DNA from: Nageia nagi | Taxonomy: Eukaryota > Pinophyta | Assembly: GCA_050084985.1 (NCBI GenBank) | Contig: JBITNC010000001.1 | Span: 200,632,001 to 200,696,000, forward strand | Direction: 5' to 3' | Length of the DNA: 64,000 bases | Shown: positions 13,291 to 23,589 of the stretch, piece after piece | How positions within the stretch are numbered: position 1 is the first letter of the stretch | Layout: each line of letters starts with the position of its first letter | Notes under the pieces: generated by a model | What the model was told of the DNA's origin: nothing | Database searches by the model: none | The model's input: only the letters and a program-made list of their open reading frames with translations | Program-made: the position numbers and the translations under genes

Positions 13291-13302
13291 TGGTATAAGA
13301 GC
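13291..13302 (+). other. Primer-binding site of gypsy 1
   Basis: TGGTATAAGAGC lies two bases after the LTR end. It differs from the initiator-Met tRNA complement TGGTATCAGAGC by one base. Confidence 0.85.
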
Positions 13303-13444
13303 TTATGTGCACAAAATTTAGGGTCAAAATTTTGGGGATTTTAGGCTACCAATAGTGTGTTTTTTGATGTTCAAAAGAAGATATCAAAGACCAAAATTTA
13401 TTTTAGAGGATCTTGAGATTGGTATAAGGTGTAGAGTGACTAAA

Positions 13445-14390
13445 ATGGATGATTTGGAGCAGCAATAGTCTATTGTTTGTACCATAATGGATGTCAATTT
13501 TAAAAGTGTATTTTCAAAAATGGAGAGTCATTTGGCTCAGTCAATTGAGTTGTTGGCTATTGGAGAAGATGAAAATATCAATTAAAGACATAAAAATAAA
13601 GTTGGAGGACCTAATTCATCATCTTCATCAAATCGAGTTCCATTCAAGGTAGAGGCTAAAGTGGACATTCCTACTTTTGGTGGAGAGGTTGATGTAGAAA
13701 ATTTGAATAATTGGAAGTTTATTTCCAAATTTATGGTGTTGTAAATTATGTTGATAAAATATCTTTTTCTAAATTAAATATGGGTGGACATGCTTTAGTT
13801 TGGTAGGAAAGCCATGTAGAAACTCTTAATCATGAATACTTATAAAAAGTATCTTCTTGAGTTGAATTTAAGAACATATTAAGAGATAAATTTTATCCAT
13901 TGGGGTATCATAATAAATAATTAATAAAATAATAACTTTTTAGATAATAAAGAGGGTAATCGATTTAAGAATACACTACAAAATTTATGAAATAACCTAC
14001 TTTGCTTAGGGTTTCACTAAAATATTCTCAAAATTTAATAAAGTACATTGGAGGTTTACATAGTCATTTCCAAAAGACTATCATGTTATTTAATCCTACT
14101 AATCTTGATCAAGTGTGTATACAAGTGCAATATTTAGAGGAGGATATTAAAGCAATAAGATAATATGATGAATCCAAGAAGTCTTCTAATTCAAGGGTAT
14201 CAAGAGATAAAGGTAAATATCAAGATAAAGGAAAAGGTAAGAAATAAACTAAGACCAATAATACTTTGAAAAAAGAAAGAAGATAATAATATCCATTGTA
14301 TTCATTATGATAAAGATGGTCATGTTGATGATAAATATTGGAAACTTTATCCGAAATTACATCCATGTAAGAAAAAAATAAGGAGAAAAC
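13445..14390 (+). pseudogene. gypsy 1 gag, broken
   Basis: The start at 13445 opens MDDLEQQ, like the partner copy at 26165. The frame later reads VPFKVEAKVDIPTFGGEVDV (13639-13698), the usual entry to the retrotransposon gag domain, and after frameshifts KLNMGGHALVW (near 13770). The zinc knuckle near 14297-14338 reads CIHYDKDGHVDDKY. The spacing and His are kept, but the second and third Cys are Tyr (TAT). In gypsy 2 all three Cys are kept, so the loss is specific to this copy. Gag stop codons include TAA and TAG in frame. Confidence 0.8.
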
Positions 14391-14397
14391 TAATGCT

Positions 14398-15050
14398 ATG
14401 GTTCTTAAATGTGAGGATGTTGAGGGATGTTTAGATATTAATGAGAAACTAAATTATTCATTCATTCAAAAGGTTGAAGAATATCAAGAAATTGAAGAAA
14501 AAAGAATTCATTTATTCCACCTCAAAATCCAAATTAAAAAAATAATAGTGAATTTCATTATTGATCTGAGTTCTCAAGCAAACTTGACTTTAGAATACAT
14601 GGTAAGTAATTTAGGATTAGAAACTTTCAACCATCCAAATTGATATCCTTTGGGTTGGGTGCATCACAATGCTAGTTTGTAAGTCATTGAATAATGTAAG
14701 TTGAAATTTGCTATTTGTACAAAGTACATTGATGAATTTGTGGGTGATTTTTTTCCTTTAGACATTTTTGGTATTATTCTTGGTAACCCTTATATGTGGG
14801 ATAGAGATGCTATTTATTACAAAATATTGAAAAAATTACGATTAGTGAAAGATGGAAAGGTGTTTCTAGCTATTACACATAACTATAGGAAAAGGCTACC
14901 TTTGGTCATTATCAATCAAGTAAAATGCCTTGTAAATGCTTTTAACATGTTTGTGTTCATCATGGTGAAAACTAGAGCTTTTGGTGAGATGAATCTCACA
15001 CTATCAACAATGTGCAACACTAATTTTAGGCTATTAATAGCATGTAAAAG
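14398..15050 (+). pseudogene. gypsy 1 protease region and junction repeat
   Basis: The frame from 14398 carries a degenerate retropepsin (IIDLSSQANLTLE, where an Asp-Ser-Gly triad is expected). A second frame from 14701 reads VGDFFPLDIFGIILGNPYMW, the conserved Leu-Gly-x-Pro-Trp region that follows the active site in plant gypsy proteases. At its end (14997-15047) lies STMCNTNFRLLIACK, one of the two junction peptide repeats described under findings. The active-site Gly is lost, so protease activity is unlikely. Confidence 0.7.
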
Positions 15051-15169
15051 GAAAAACAAATGCAAAAATTGGTTTGGGATTTTACTAACTTGTTTTCAAA
15101 ACCATAAGGATTACCTCTTATGTGATATATACAATATGATATTTAGTTGTTACCTAATGCTTCATTTCC

Positions 15170-16420
15170 CAACATAACGTTATATCAATAATTAGTTTTG
15201 GAGCAAGAGGAGATAAAGAGGCAAATTCAAGAGTTGGTTGATTAGGGTATGATCAAACCAAGTACATATTCATATGGGTCACCTATTATTTTGGTTTTAA
15301 ATAAAGATCAAACTTGAATAATATGTATTAATTATAGAGCACTTGACAAAATCACCATCAAAAATCATTAGCTTTTGCCTTAGATAGATGATATTTTGGA
15401 TTAGTTGCAAGGGGAAAGATTCTTCACAAAGTTGGACTTGAGAAGTTGATATTACCAAATTTGAATCAAGAAGGAGGATATTTGGAAGACCAATTTTAAA
15501 AAAATAAAATCCTATTTGAGTGGCTTATTTTTCCATTTGGTTTTTGCAATGCATCGGCCATATTTATGAAGGTGATGAATGATGTGCTTCATCCATTTAT
15601 TGACTCTTTTATTGTTGTATACTTGGATGATATTCTTGTTTATAGTTATACTTGGGAAGAACATGTTGTATATCTTAAAAAAGTATTTCAATATTTTTGT
15701 AAGGACAATTTGTTGTTGAAAATGTCTAAATATGAGTTTGGTATGGAGTTTTTGGTGTATTTAGGCCATATTATTAGTCATGGACAACTTAAGATAGATC
15801 CTAGTAAAGTAAGTGTTATAGAAGATTGGCCAAATCCAACTAATGTAACTAAAGTGAGGAGTCTCTTAGGTGTTATTTAATATTTGAGAAATTTTATTAT
15901 TGATTTTTCTCATATTAATTCACCTTTACATGATGTAACTAACAAGAGGTAAGTTCTCCAATGGGGAAAGCAACAACAAACATCTTTTGATACCTTGAAG
16001 CAAAAGATTATTAGTACACCCATGCCAGTACTTTCTAATTTGTATAATCCATTTGAAGTGGAGATTGAAGCAAGTGACCATGCCATGGGGGTTTTTTGGT
16101 TACAAGAAGGTAAACCAATTTGCTATCATTCCAAAAAAATTAGTGGGGCCATTTTAAATTATCCTACTTATGTTAAGGAAATGTGTGCATTATTTCAAGT
16201 GATTAAAAAGTGGAAACATTACTTAATAGGGAAAGAAAAAATCATTCATATTGATAATCAACCATTAAAGTACTTACAAACTCAATCAAAATTGCAACAA
16301 ACTAGACACTATATATGGATGGAATTTTTGCAACAATTTCATCTTGTGATCAAATATATGAAAGGAACACATAATAAGGTTTATGAGATGCTTTTTAGAC
16401 CACCTATACCTACAAATTTC
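15170..16420 (+). pseudogene. gypsy 1 reverse transcriptase-RNase H, broken
   Basis: RT begins near 15180 (LYQ-stop-LVLEQEEIKRQIQELVD), followed by INYRALDKITIKN. The palm motif YLDD lies in SFIVVYLDDILVYS (about 15605-15648). The thumb follows (FGMEFLVYLGHIISHGQ; KVRSLLGVI). RNase H starts near 16045 (VEIEASDHAMGVFW, then GKPICYHSKKISG) and includes IHIDNQPLKYL and FHLVIKYMKGTHNKV. The catalytic YLDD is intact. Stops at 15190, 15242, 15376, 15403 and around 15456 coincide with stops in gypsy 2. They are what C-to-T change at Gln or Arg codons would give. Confidence 0.88.
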
Positions 16421-16479
16421 ACATTGTTAACAACATGAAACATTGATTTTAGGCTATTAACAACATGCAAATAGCGATT

Positions 16480-17935
16480 AGTGAGTTCCCTCTCAGTGTT
16501 CAAATCTCTTCCTTTTCTTTATGACTAAGTTTTAGAGGCATATGTCTAGGATCCTAACTTAGGAGAGGTGTATGATGAGTTATCTTCATCTAGGTACAAG
16601 TATGAAGGATTGGAATATTTTCATTTGGAAAATTTACTTCTTTATCATTTTAATGCATTATGTGTATCTATAGGTGAAAGGATTGGATTGATTAGAGAAG
16701 CACATACTTCAAATACTGCAAGAAATTTTGGAGTTGAAAAGATATTGTACAATTTACAAAGGTATGTATATTGGCCAAAGATGAAAGATTAAGTTGCCAT
16801 GTATATAAGGGGGTATTCTTTGAATTGAAATAGCAATATAAGTACAAGAAATCATGTTTTTATCATCCACTACCAATACCAACTCATCCATGGGAGTGTA
16901 TCTCAATGGATTTTATTAGAGAATTGCATATGACCAAGAAAGATCATGACTATCTATTTGTTTTTGTGAATAGATTTAGCAATATGTTTGTTTTGGTTCC
17001 TTATAAGAAGATAATAATGAGAAAAGATGCTACAAATTTATTATTTTTACATCTTTGGGTTTATTTTGGACTGCCTACTTCTATTATTTTAAATAAAGAT
17101 AGTAGATCTTTGGGTAATTTTTGGACATGTTTATGGGAAAATGTGGATACAAGGTTGAAGAGGAGTACCACCTTTCATCCTCAAATAGATGGAAAAACCA
17201 AGGTGGAAAATAGGATAGTGGTTTAATGCCTTAGGGGTTATTGTGGCAAGCATCCTAAGTTTTGGGATGAACATCTTGAATATATTCAACATTTATACAA
17301 TAGAGCAATTCATTCTTCCATTAATAAGAGTCCTTTTGAGACTTATTTTGGTTATTTACCATCTTCACCTTTTGATTGTGTGTTTGGAAAGCAAAAGGTT
17401 GAAGGAATTTCACTTGAAAAAAAGGGAAATCAAGCTAAATTTTTTGCTGAAAAGATTAGGAAAATTCATTTGCAATTTTAAGAGCAACATAAAACAAGCC
17501 AATCCAAGTACAAGATGACACATGAAAAATATAAATTTTACTATAAATTTCATATGAGAGACCATTTTGGGTTGCATCTTAGTAAGGAGATGTTGCAAGG
17601 ATCATTTTTTAAGTTGAAACCTATAAGGTATGGAACATTTGAGATTGTGGAGTGAGTAAGAATGCTTTTAGATTGAATATAATAGCATATATTAATATCT
17701 ATTTAGTTATGAATGTGAAACATTTAAAATTGTATTAGACATCTATGTTGATTGAAGATGAAGGAGGTTCTTATCAAAATTTTCTATCTCTTAATGAATT
17801 AGATTCTAATACTATGGATGAACTCGAGGAGGATTCCATATTGCAAAGGAAGGTTCATGCTACAAGAAGAGGTGAGACAAAGATGTGGTTGGTTGGATTG
17901 AAATGACAAAATCCTAACAAAATCCAAGTGGATGG
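16480..17935 (+). pseudogene. gypsy 1 integrase with chromodomain-like tail, broken
   Basis: After the second junction repeat (16420-16470), the HHCC region reads REAHTSNTARNFGVEKILYN and YVYWPKMKD. The second His is Asn, while gypsy 2 keeps RHFG. The core keeps the first Asp (SMDFIREL, near 16905) and the second (LNKDSRSLGNFW). The catalytic Glu reads Lys (DGKTKVENRIVV, near 17190-17225). A frameshift near 17226 separates the C-terminal part. The GPF module is reduced to RYGTFEIVE (near 17625). From about 17750 the segment EDEGGSYQNFLSLNELD, then ILQRKVHATRRGETKMWLVGLK, resembles a chromodomain-like tail. Confidence 0.8.
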
Positions 17936-18009
17936 ATAATTATAAGGTTGGGCAATTGTATCCTCATATATACATTTGTTGGATCATATGTCTTCTCATT
18001 AGGGAGGTA

Positions 18010-18714
18010 TTATCCTAATTAGGTCATATTAGGTTGATCTCTATAGGAGTAGCACTCATCCTAGAGGTATCTATGCTTAGAACTTGACTGAATATTGAAA
18101 TATGGAGGTGATTGGTGTTAAAAACCATGTTTTTAACAACCTAAGTCTACTATTTTTTAATTTTTAATAGCATATATTTTGATGAGTCAATAGTGGAAGT
18201 TGAAGGGATGTGAATAGTTCAAGTAGTTGAGTATTTCAGTATCATCAAATGACATCTTGGAGATGTTTCCAAGCCTATTTAAGGATGTGCTACTCTTTTG
18301 ATTTTTCAATATTAGATTTAAGAGTTTTAGAGTTTTTTGAGATTGTAAATATTTGAAGGAAGACTAGTTTTGAATTTATTCTTCTTGATGTAGGAGATTG
18401 TAGTAGTGTTGTAGGAGATGGTATTGCCATTATTCTGATGGTATTTATATATATGCATGTAATATTATAATTTAAATAGATAATGAGAAGATAAGGATCC
18501 AATTATATGCTAGATTAACTCATATTAGATGAATTAGGGTAAATCATTATGTTGATCTTATTGTGTGTGATTGAGTTTGTTAATTTATAATTTTACATTA
18601 TGGAATTTTGAATTTATATACAATTTTAAGGGTCTCATAATGGTGAATATTTTTTTGTTTGAATATGTAAGTGAAGATCCAAGTATGGTATAATCATTCA
18701 ATGATTATGAATCA
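18010..18714 (+). repeat. Right LTR of gypsy 1, with upstream polypurine tract
   Basis: It begins TTATCCTAATTAGGTCA (TGATCC... in the family) directly after the purine tract agggaggta (18001-18009). It ends TGAATCA at 18714 against the target duplication TAAAA. Length is 705 bases. Confidence 0.92.
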
Positions 18715-19570
18715 TAAAAATTTCACTCTCATTGCTTATTCATATGTTGATTGGTTAGGATGTGTAGATGATAGAAAGAGTACAAGTGGGGCATATTTTC
18801 TTTGGGTGGTAATCTTGTATCATGGTATATTAAAGTGCAAGACTCGTTATCATCATCCATAGCTAAATCTAAATACATTGCTTTAGTATCATGTTGTACA
18901 TAGGTTTTGTGGATGAAACAAATAATGAAGGATTTAGGAATCAATGTTAGTGAGTCTATTACTATCATGTATGATAATACTAGTGCTATCAATATTTCAA
19001 AGAATCCTGTTATTCATTCAAGAAAAAAATATATAGCAATTGGGTATTATTTTTTAAAAGAGAAAGTAGCAAAAGGAGAAATTAAGTTAGATTTTGTAGC
19101 TATGGTAGAACAAGTAGTTGATATTTTCACTAAGCGATTACCTAAGGAAGTATTTGAGTATTGATGATAAAAGTTGGGAGTTATCACACTTCCCAAATAG
19201 TAGAAAATTTCTAGTTAAACATTCTTAAGGGGAGAAATTCATAGTTCTTACCTCTAGCTCCAACTATTAGTAAATGTTGATGTGCTTTTATGGAGTTGTT
19301 ACTATTGTTGGTTAAATATTGTTGGTTGGATGAGTGTTTTTTCTTGGTTCCTTATATAATTTAAAAGTGTTATGTTTCCACTAATAATGTGTATTTCAAT
19401 GTGAAATTTTATGTTTATGTGAAATGAAAAATATGCCATTCTATAGTGCCCTTTTTGAACAATACATCTTTTCTATTGTTAAAAAAAGGGGCATAAAAGA
19501 TCAAGACTACAATGTTATGTATGGCAAGTTGAATGCTTGATTCTTGTGATGCAAAGAGTTTTGAAAATAA

Positions 19571-19586
19571 TGCCAAAGGGGAATAT
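19571..19586 (+). other. Polypurine tract of copia
   Basis: The sequence tgccaaaggggaatat directly precedes the right LTR. This is the standard priming site for plus-strand DNA. About 400 bases of non-coding 3' region lie between the RNase H end and this tract. A second purine run (aaaaaaagggg, near 19482) is a possible duplicate. Confidence 0.75.
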
Positions 19587-21212
19587 TGTTGACTTATGGT
19601 GTTGTCATTATTTTAAAAGGAGATTAAGATGCTATCATTATTGTTAATAATGTAAATAATTCATAATTTTGTAAGTGAGCAAGATTATTGGTATCAAAGA
19701 AAAACATATTTTTCCAAAGTTCCAATAGTATTTACATGTATATGGATTTAAAAGAACTAATCAAAACTAAATACAAAAGAAAATATATTATTCTAATAGA
19801 ATTATTTGGGCATACTTCAAACTAAATGGCTAGTACTTAAATATCTCAATTGGAATACTTCTTATAGCTTAATTTAATTCTAATTCACCATGGTATATGA
19901 TTAACCACCACTAGTAGGACTTATGCTGAAGAAAATGATGTTATCTAATTTCTCCACTATTTCAATGGAATTTGGTCTACTCTACTTTGTTGAATCTCTT
20001 CCTAAATCAAATGATTTGCAAAACATTCAAAAAATGACTAAGTATAACATTATTCTATTTTTTTACTATTTTAGCAAAGTTTGTGCACTCCAATACTGTT
20101 GGATCTCCACCAAAATCAAATAGAGTTATGTGGTCAAATAAGGTCATATGCATACAGATAATATCTTATGTGGATAACTTAGGACTTATGCAGAGAGGAT
20201 TGATGTTATGTGAGGAGCCTCCCAACAGATGATGTCAGTAGGATCTTATGTGAAGGATCAATATCTTATGCAAAGAAGTATTTTTACCAACCTACAGTTA
20301 TGGGAATGTTTGTAAAATTCTTATGAATTTTCAATTGCATTTGGTCATGTATAGTAGCTTGAACATGATTTTATCTTCTTTAATTCTCACTTTTTATAAC
20401 TAAAATTGAAAAGCTTGTAACTGAATGAGAAGAAAGGTTAGGATATTTATAATGGTGATTAACCAGATAGAACAATAAATACTTAAAAATATCATAAGGT
20501 TGAATGAAGTAATTAATTCAATAAATGGAATATAAAGTAAATAGAGAAGAGCGATGTATGGTAGTGATAAATTGAATGTAAGTGTTATTCTAAAGCTATT
20601 GTATGAAAATGTGAAGACATATCCATATCTTGTAGTTGCACCAACATTGAAAAATATATGAGTTACATGGTGTTAATATGAGAGTGTATAAGTAGACTAC
20701 CATTAATAAACAAAATACAATAGATTAGAAATGAGGATAGAATAGTGACTATGAATATTAATTACATATTTATTTCAAAGATAGCCAAGTGATGAATTCT
20801 TATGAGCTAAAGATCAGAGAAGGATCTATGAATGGAGAAGGCATTTTTTTGTAAAACCTTTAATAAATATTTGAAATCCATGTTGGTACTTGGAAAGAGG
20901 GTCGATGCTCCTTGCAGTGGGTGCTATAGAACTTATGGGTTGGTGCTCATTCTAGTTGGTGTTGGTAAATTAAGTGTAAAATTGGTGTTTTGTAATGGTT
21001 GGATTTGGACCATTATCCAAGTAGTCTTATATGGGGATGTATCCATATTAGTGAATCTTGTTACATCTTTTATCATGTGATGCTTCTTTGATATCATTAT
21101 TTTATTTTTAGTTTAGTTTTTTTGTTGCATTAGTTTTAAGCACTCAGGATTTAAGTTTAAAAATATAAAATACTAATTCACCTCCCCTCTTAGTGTCATT
21201 GTGTGACTAACA
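19587..21212 (+). repeat. Right LTR of the copia element
   Basis: It starts TGTTGACTTATGGTGTTGTC and ends GACTAACA, so the TG...CA ends are intact. Length is 1626 bases. It shares with the left LTR the ggcatacttcaaactaaatgg segment and the tail tgtgactaa. A minus-strand TG...CA reading is not needed, because internal gene order fixes the plus orientation. Confidence 0.92.
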
Positions 21213-21370
21213 TGTTGCCTCTAAGAAAGCTCTAAAATTTTATTTATGCATTTCTTGAAGTGTTTATGGCTAACATTATACAAAAAATTCATACATATAT
21301 CAAAATTTATGAATAAGTAAATATATATTAACTAAGTATTTAAATGATTATTTATTATATAATTAAGTTG

Positions 21371-21650
21371 TATGACATGAAATGCACCATGTACCATATG
21401 ATATGAAATGATCCAAGTGTGTTATGCATATGATATGAAATTATCCAAGTGTGTTATGCATATGATATGAAATGATCTAGTACATCATATATATGATATG
21501 AAATGATCTACCACACCATATGATATTAAATGATCCATGTGCACCATCCATATGATATGAAATTATCAAGTGCACCATATGATATGAAATATTTCAATGT
21601 AAGATATGATATGAAATGATCCAAGTGAACCATATGATCTGAGTGCACTG
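21371..21650. repeat. Minisatellite, unit about 27-37 bases
   Basis: About eight tandem degenerate units share the core ATATGATATGAAATGATCC, followed by a variable aagtgcacc or aagtgtgttatgc tail. The array begins about 160 bases beyond the copia right LTR. It has no unique spacers, so it is a minisatellite rather than any interspaced array. Confidence 0.8.
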
Positions 21651-22240
21651 TAGCTCATAGTTTATCCCAATTGCATTAATTTTATTAATATAATATAATT
21701 GAGCAAGTTGTAAATGCTATTTATGCATTACATCCCATGTTGTCAATGTTCATGGTTGATATTATACAAAAATAGCATGCAAGTAGTTTTATACAAAGAT
21801 AGAATCAGTTGAGTTACAAGATTTAGAAGATAAGTTTGATTCTTGGTTGTGATTATGGTAACTATCAAAATTGCATTATGGAGTTTTTTTTTTAGTACTA
21901 TGACCAATTTTTAGGCAATGATGATGAAGCCTTCATTTCTCAACCTTGTAGCAACAATGTATTTAGTATTGATACTAATAAGGGTACCATCTATGGTAAC
22001 CCTTCCTTCATCCCAAGAGTCGATCACTTGAGGTGAATAGATTAGATTATGACCATAAAGAGCTTTGATGAATATTTTAGCTCCTCCTTGGTATAATATA
22101 TTCCAAAATAAGGGTCTTCTCTAAATAAATACCCATTTATAAGTTCTAGTATTTTTTGATTTACCATATTTCCTTCAGCTTGCATGCAGCTCCAATATGT
22201 TCTTGTAGAAAGAGGTATTTGCTATACTATAAAGCTAATA
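21651..22240. other. Non-coding tract
   Basis: No gene recognised. A short dispersed motif like atattatacaaaaaatccatgcaagta appears here (near 21757), and again near 21265, 22778 and 22833. It may mark a low-copy dispersed repeat. Confidence 0.4.
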
Positions 22241-22249
22241 TTTCAATCC

Positions 22250-22725
22250 ATGGCCAAAATACAATCTCATCATAATATGTACCATCCCACATATCATCTT
22301 CAATTCTCAAGTTACATCCAAAATGCAATACCATACATGTATGGTTGATCTTATTACCCATGGTGGACATCTAGATGAAGTAAAAGATAAATAAAATACT
22401 AGTAAGACCTAATAAAAATATGCATTCATCACATATATAAAAAATGGATCAACTATTTTGTTAGAATTTCTATAGATGTGATGGATGTAGATTTTTACAA
22501 CTTTTTGAATAGTAGAATATGTGGGTATTTATCTAGATGATGTTACCTTTGTTAATGTATTGTCTATATGTAACAATGTAGATCTAGTGAAATAAGACTA
22601 TCAATACTTTAAATTCATGAATGATTATTATCATATCTTACACCCATAATGAAACTAATATATGTATGACTGACCTTCTTGGCCAAACAGGGCTAGGCTG
22701 GCTAGGTTTTTGGGTGACAAAGATT
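22250..22725 (+). pseudogene. PPR gene fragments: two C-terminal ends in tandem
   Basis: Two successive PPR tails can be read. The first, near 22335-22390, gives TCMVDLITHGGHLDEVKDK, the E-motif start. The second, near 22537-22720, gives VTFVNVLSICNNVDLVK, then YQYFKFMNDYYHI and, after a frameshift, ICMTDLLGQTGLGWL. That matches the last PPR (VTFVxVLSACxxxGLVDEG) followed by the E-motif. Both fragments are frameshifted and contain stops. Together with 4120-4625 and 23590-25060 they suggest repeated duplication of one PPR-DYW gene family in this locus. Confidence 0.65.
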
Positions 22726-23585
22726 CATATAAGGCCCATGTATAACTCAATCTAATCAAATACATAAGAAAAATGATGAAAGATATTATACAAAAAATCC
22801 ATGCAAGTATTCTTGGACAAAGTGAGATAATATATTATACGAAAAATTCATTTAAGTATATTATTAGTGAAGGAAATGTGACATCTCTTCATAAAATAAT
22901 ACTGGCATTTGAAATTCCTACATATTTCTTTAGATAAGTATCATATATAGATACATCAAAACTATGCATATACATGTTACATCAAAATCATGCATATTCA
23001 AATTTATTAAATATCTAGGTGTGTTGCATTAAAATTATGCTATGTTACATCTATTTATTCCTTCTATATGAGATTAGGGAATAAGTTTGTAGAGCTTCAT
23101 ATGAGGAGGATGACAATGCTAAAATAGGGGGTTTCATCATTATGGCCATCTATTTGTTCCTTTGAAATGAGATTATTTTCTCCTCATGGGTTATGAAAAT
23201 ATCAATTTTATTATAAACTTTAGAGTCTTTAGGCTTAATACTAGAACTTGCATTCAGTCACTATGTCATTGATCACATTTTCTACTAAAATAATGATAAT
23301 CCTTCATTGTTAATTAGTCCTTATGTGAGTGAATTGGCTAGCTTACAATAAGAAATTTATATTTTAATAGAATCATCGTATCAAGAAAATGAATTTAAAA
23401 TGGTTAATAAAATATAATACATATTGTTGATATGATAAAGGTTAATACAACATAAGATATATTTTTGTAGTAGAGAGATAATCTTATTTAGAAGGGGTTC
23501 TTAGGGCACCTTAATTTCCTAGCCTATTAATAAAACTTGATGTTGTAATTTTTACTTATTTTCTTGGAACTTATATAATTCATAA
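22726..23585. other. Non-coding tract
   Basis: No gene recognised. Near 22940-23050 a loose repeat of ttacatcaaaatcatgcatat occurs about three times. Confidence 0.4.
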
Positions 23586-23589
23586 AAAA

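Larger units (their letters stand above)
12588..18714 (+). mobile_element. Ty3/gypsy retrotransposon 1, nested in copia
   Basis: A 6127-base element with LTRs 12588-13288 and 18010-18714. The exact five-base target duplication TAAAA is at 12583-12587 and 18715-18719. The order gag, protease, RT, RNase H, integrase is that of Ty3/gypsy. A GPF-type module and chromodomain-like tail suggest the chromovirus branch. It is the same family as the element at 25282-31439, with almost the same length. It carries many stops. The zinc knuckle has lost two Cys and the integrase Glu reads Lys. Because it interrupts the copia RNase H, it is younger than that copia. Confidence 0.95.
11420..19165 (+). pseudogene. 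copia reverse transcriptase-RNase H, split by gypsy 1
   Basis: The RT begins near 11545 (YESWVKAIEVELY, then KNKIWKFVPRP) and continues with FPPIARLEAIKIFLAL and the palm motif YVDD at 12119-12130. The segment LKKALYGQKQTPRAWY (about 11966-12012) is typical of copia. The frame ends at the gypsy 1 insertion (12587) within a GLWYPK-like segment. It continues after 18719 with FTLIAYSYVDWLGCVDDRKSTSG, the RNase H core. It then reads WMKQIMKDLGINVS, DNTSAINISKNPVIHSRKKYIAIGYYFLKE and finally PKEVFEY (to about 19163). YVDD is intact, but stops and frameshifts abound. The host frame is continuous if gypsy 1 and one TAAAA are removed. Confidence 0.88.
5390..21212 (+). mobile_element. Ty1/copia LTR retrotransposon, interrupted by two insertions
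   Basis: A full-structure but dead copia element. The two LTRs both begin TGTTGAC and end ...GACTAAYA. A primer-binding site for initiator-Met tRNA follows the left LTR, and a purine-rich tract (gccaaagggga) precedes the right one. Gag, protease, integrase, reverse transcriptase and RNase H occur in the copia order, with integrase before RT. Flanking five-mers are TATTG (5385-5389) and TGTTG (21213-21217), one transition apart, so they probably derive from a target duplication. Gag is split by a 704-base insert at 7663-8366. The RNase H region is split by gypsy 1 at 12588-18714. Without those inserts the element would be about 9.0 kb. Stops and frameshifts are numerous and the first integrase Asp is replaced, so it cannot be autonomous. 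Confidence 0.92.

Noticed and set aside
15180-15470. RNA editing (U-to-C) restoring the shared stop codons
   Set aside because: Such editing is known from organelles of some plants, not from nuclear retroelements. Cytosine deamination explains the same codons, and other lesions (lost catalytic residues, frameshifts) would remain.
20832-21080. 82-codon open frame
   Set aside because: It lies inside the copia right LTR, has no counterpart frame in the left LTR and no domain.
21371-21650. Repeats resembling a CRISPR-like array
   Set aside because: The units are directly adjacent and degenerate without unique spacers, and the genome is plant-like; it is a minisatellite.
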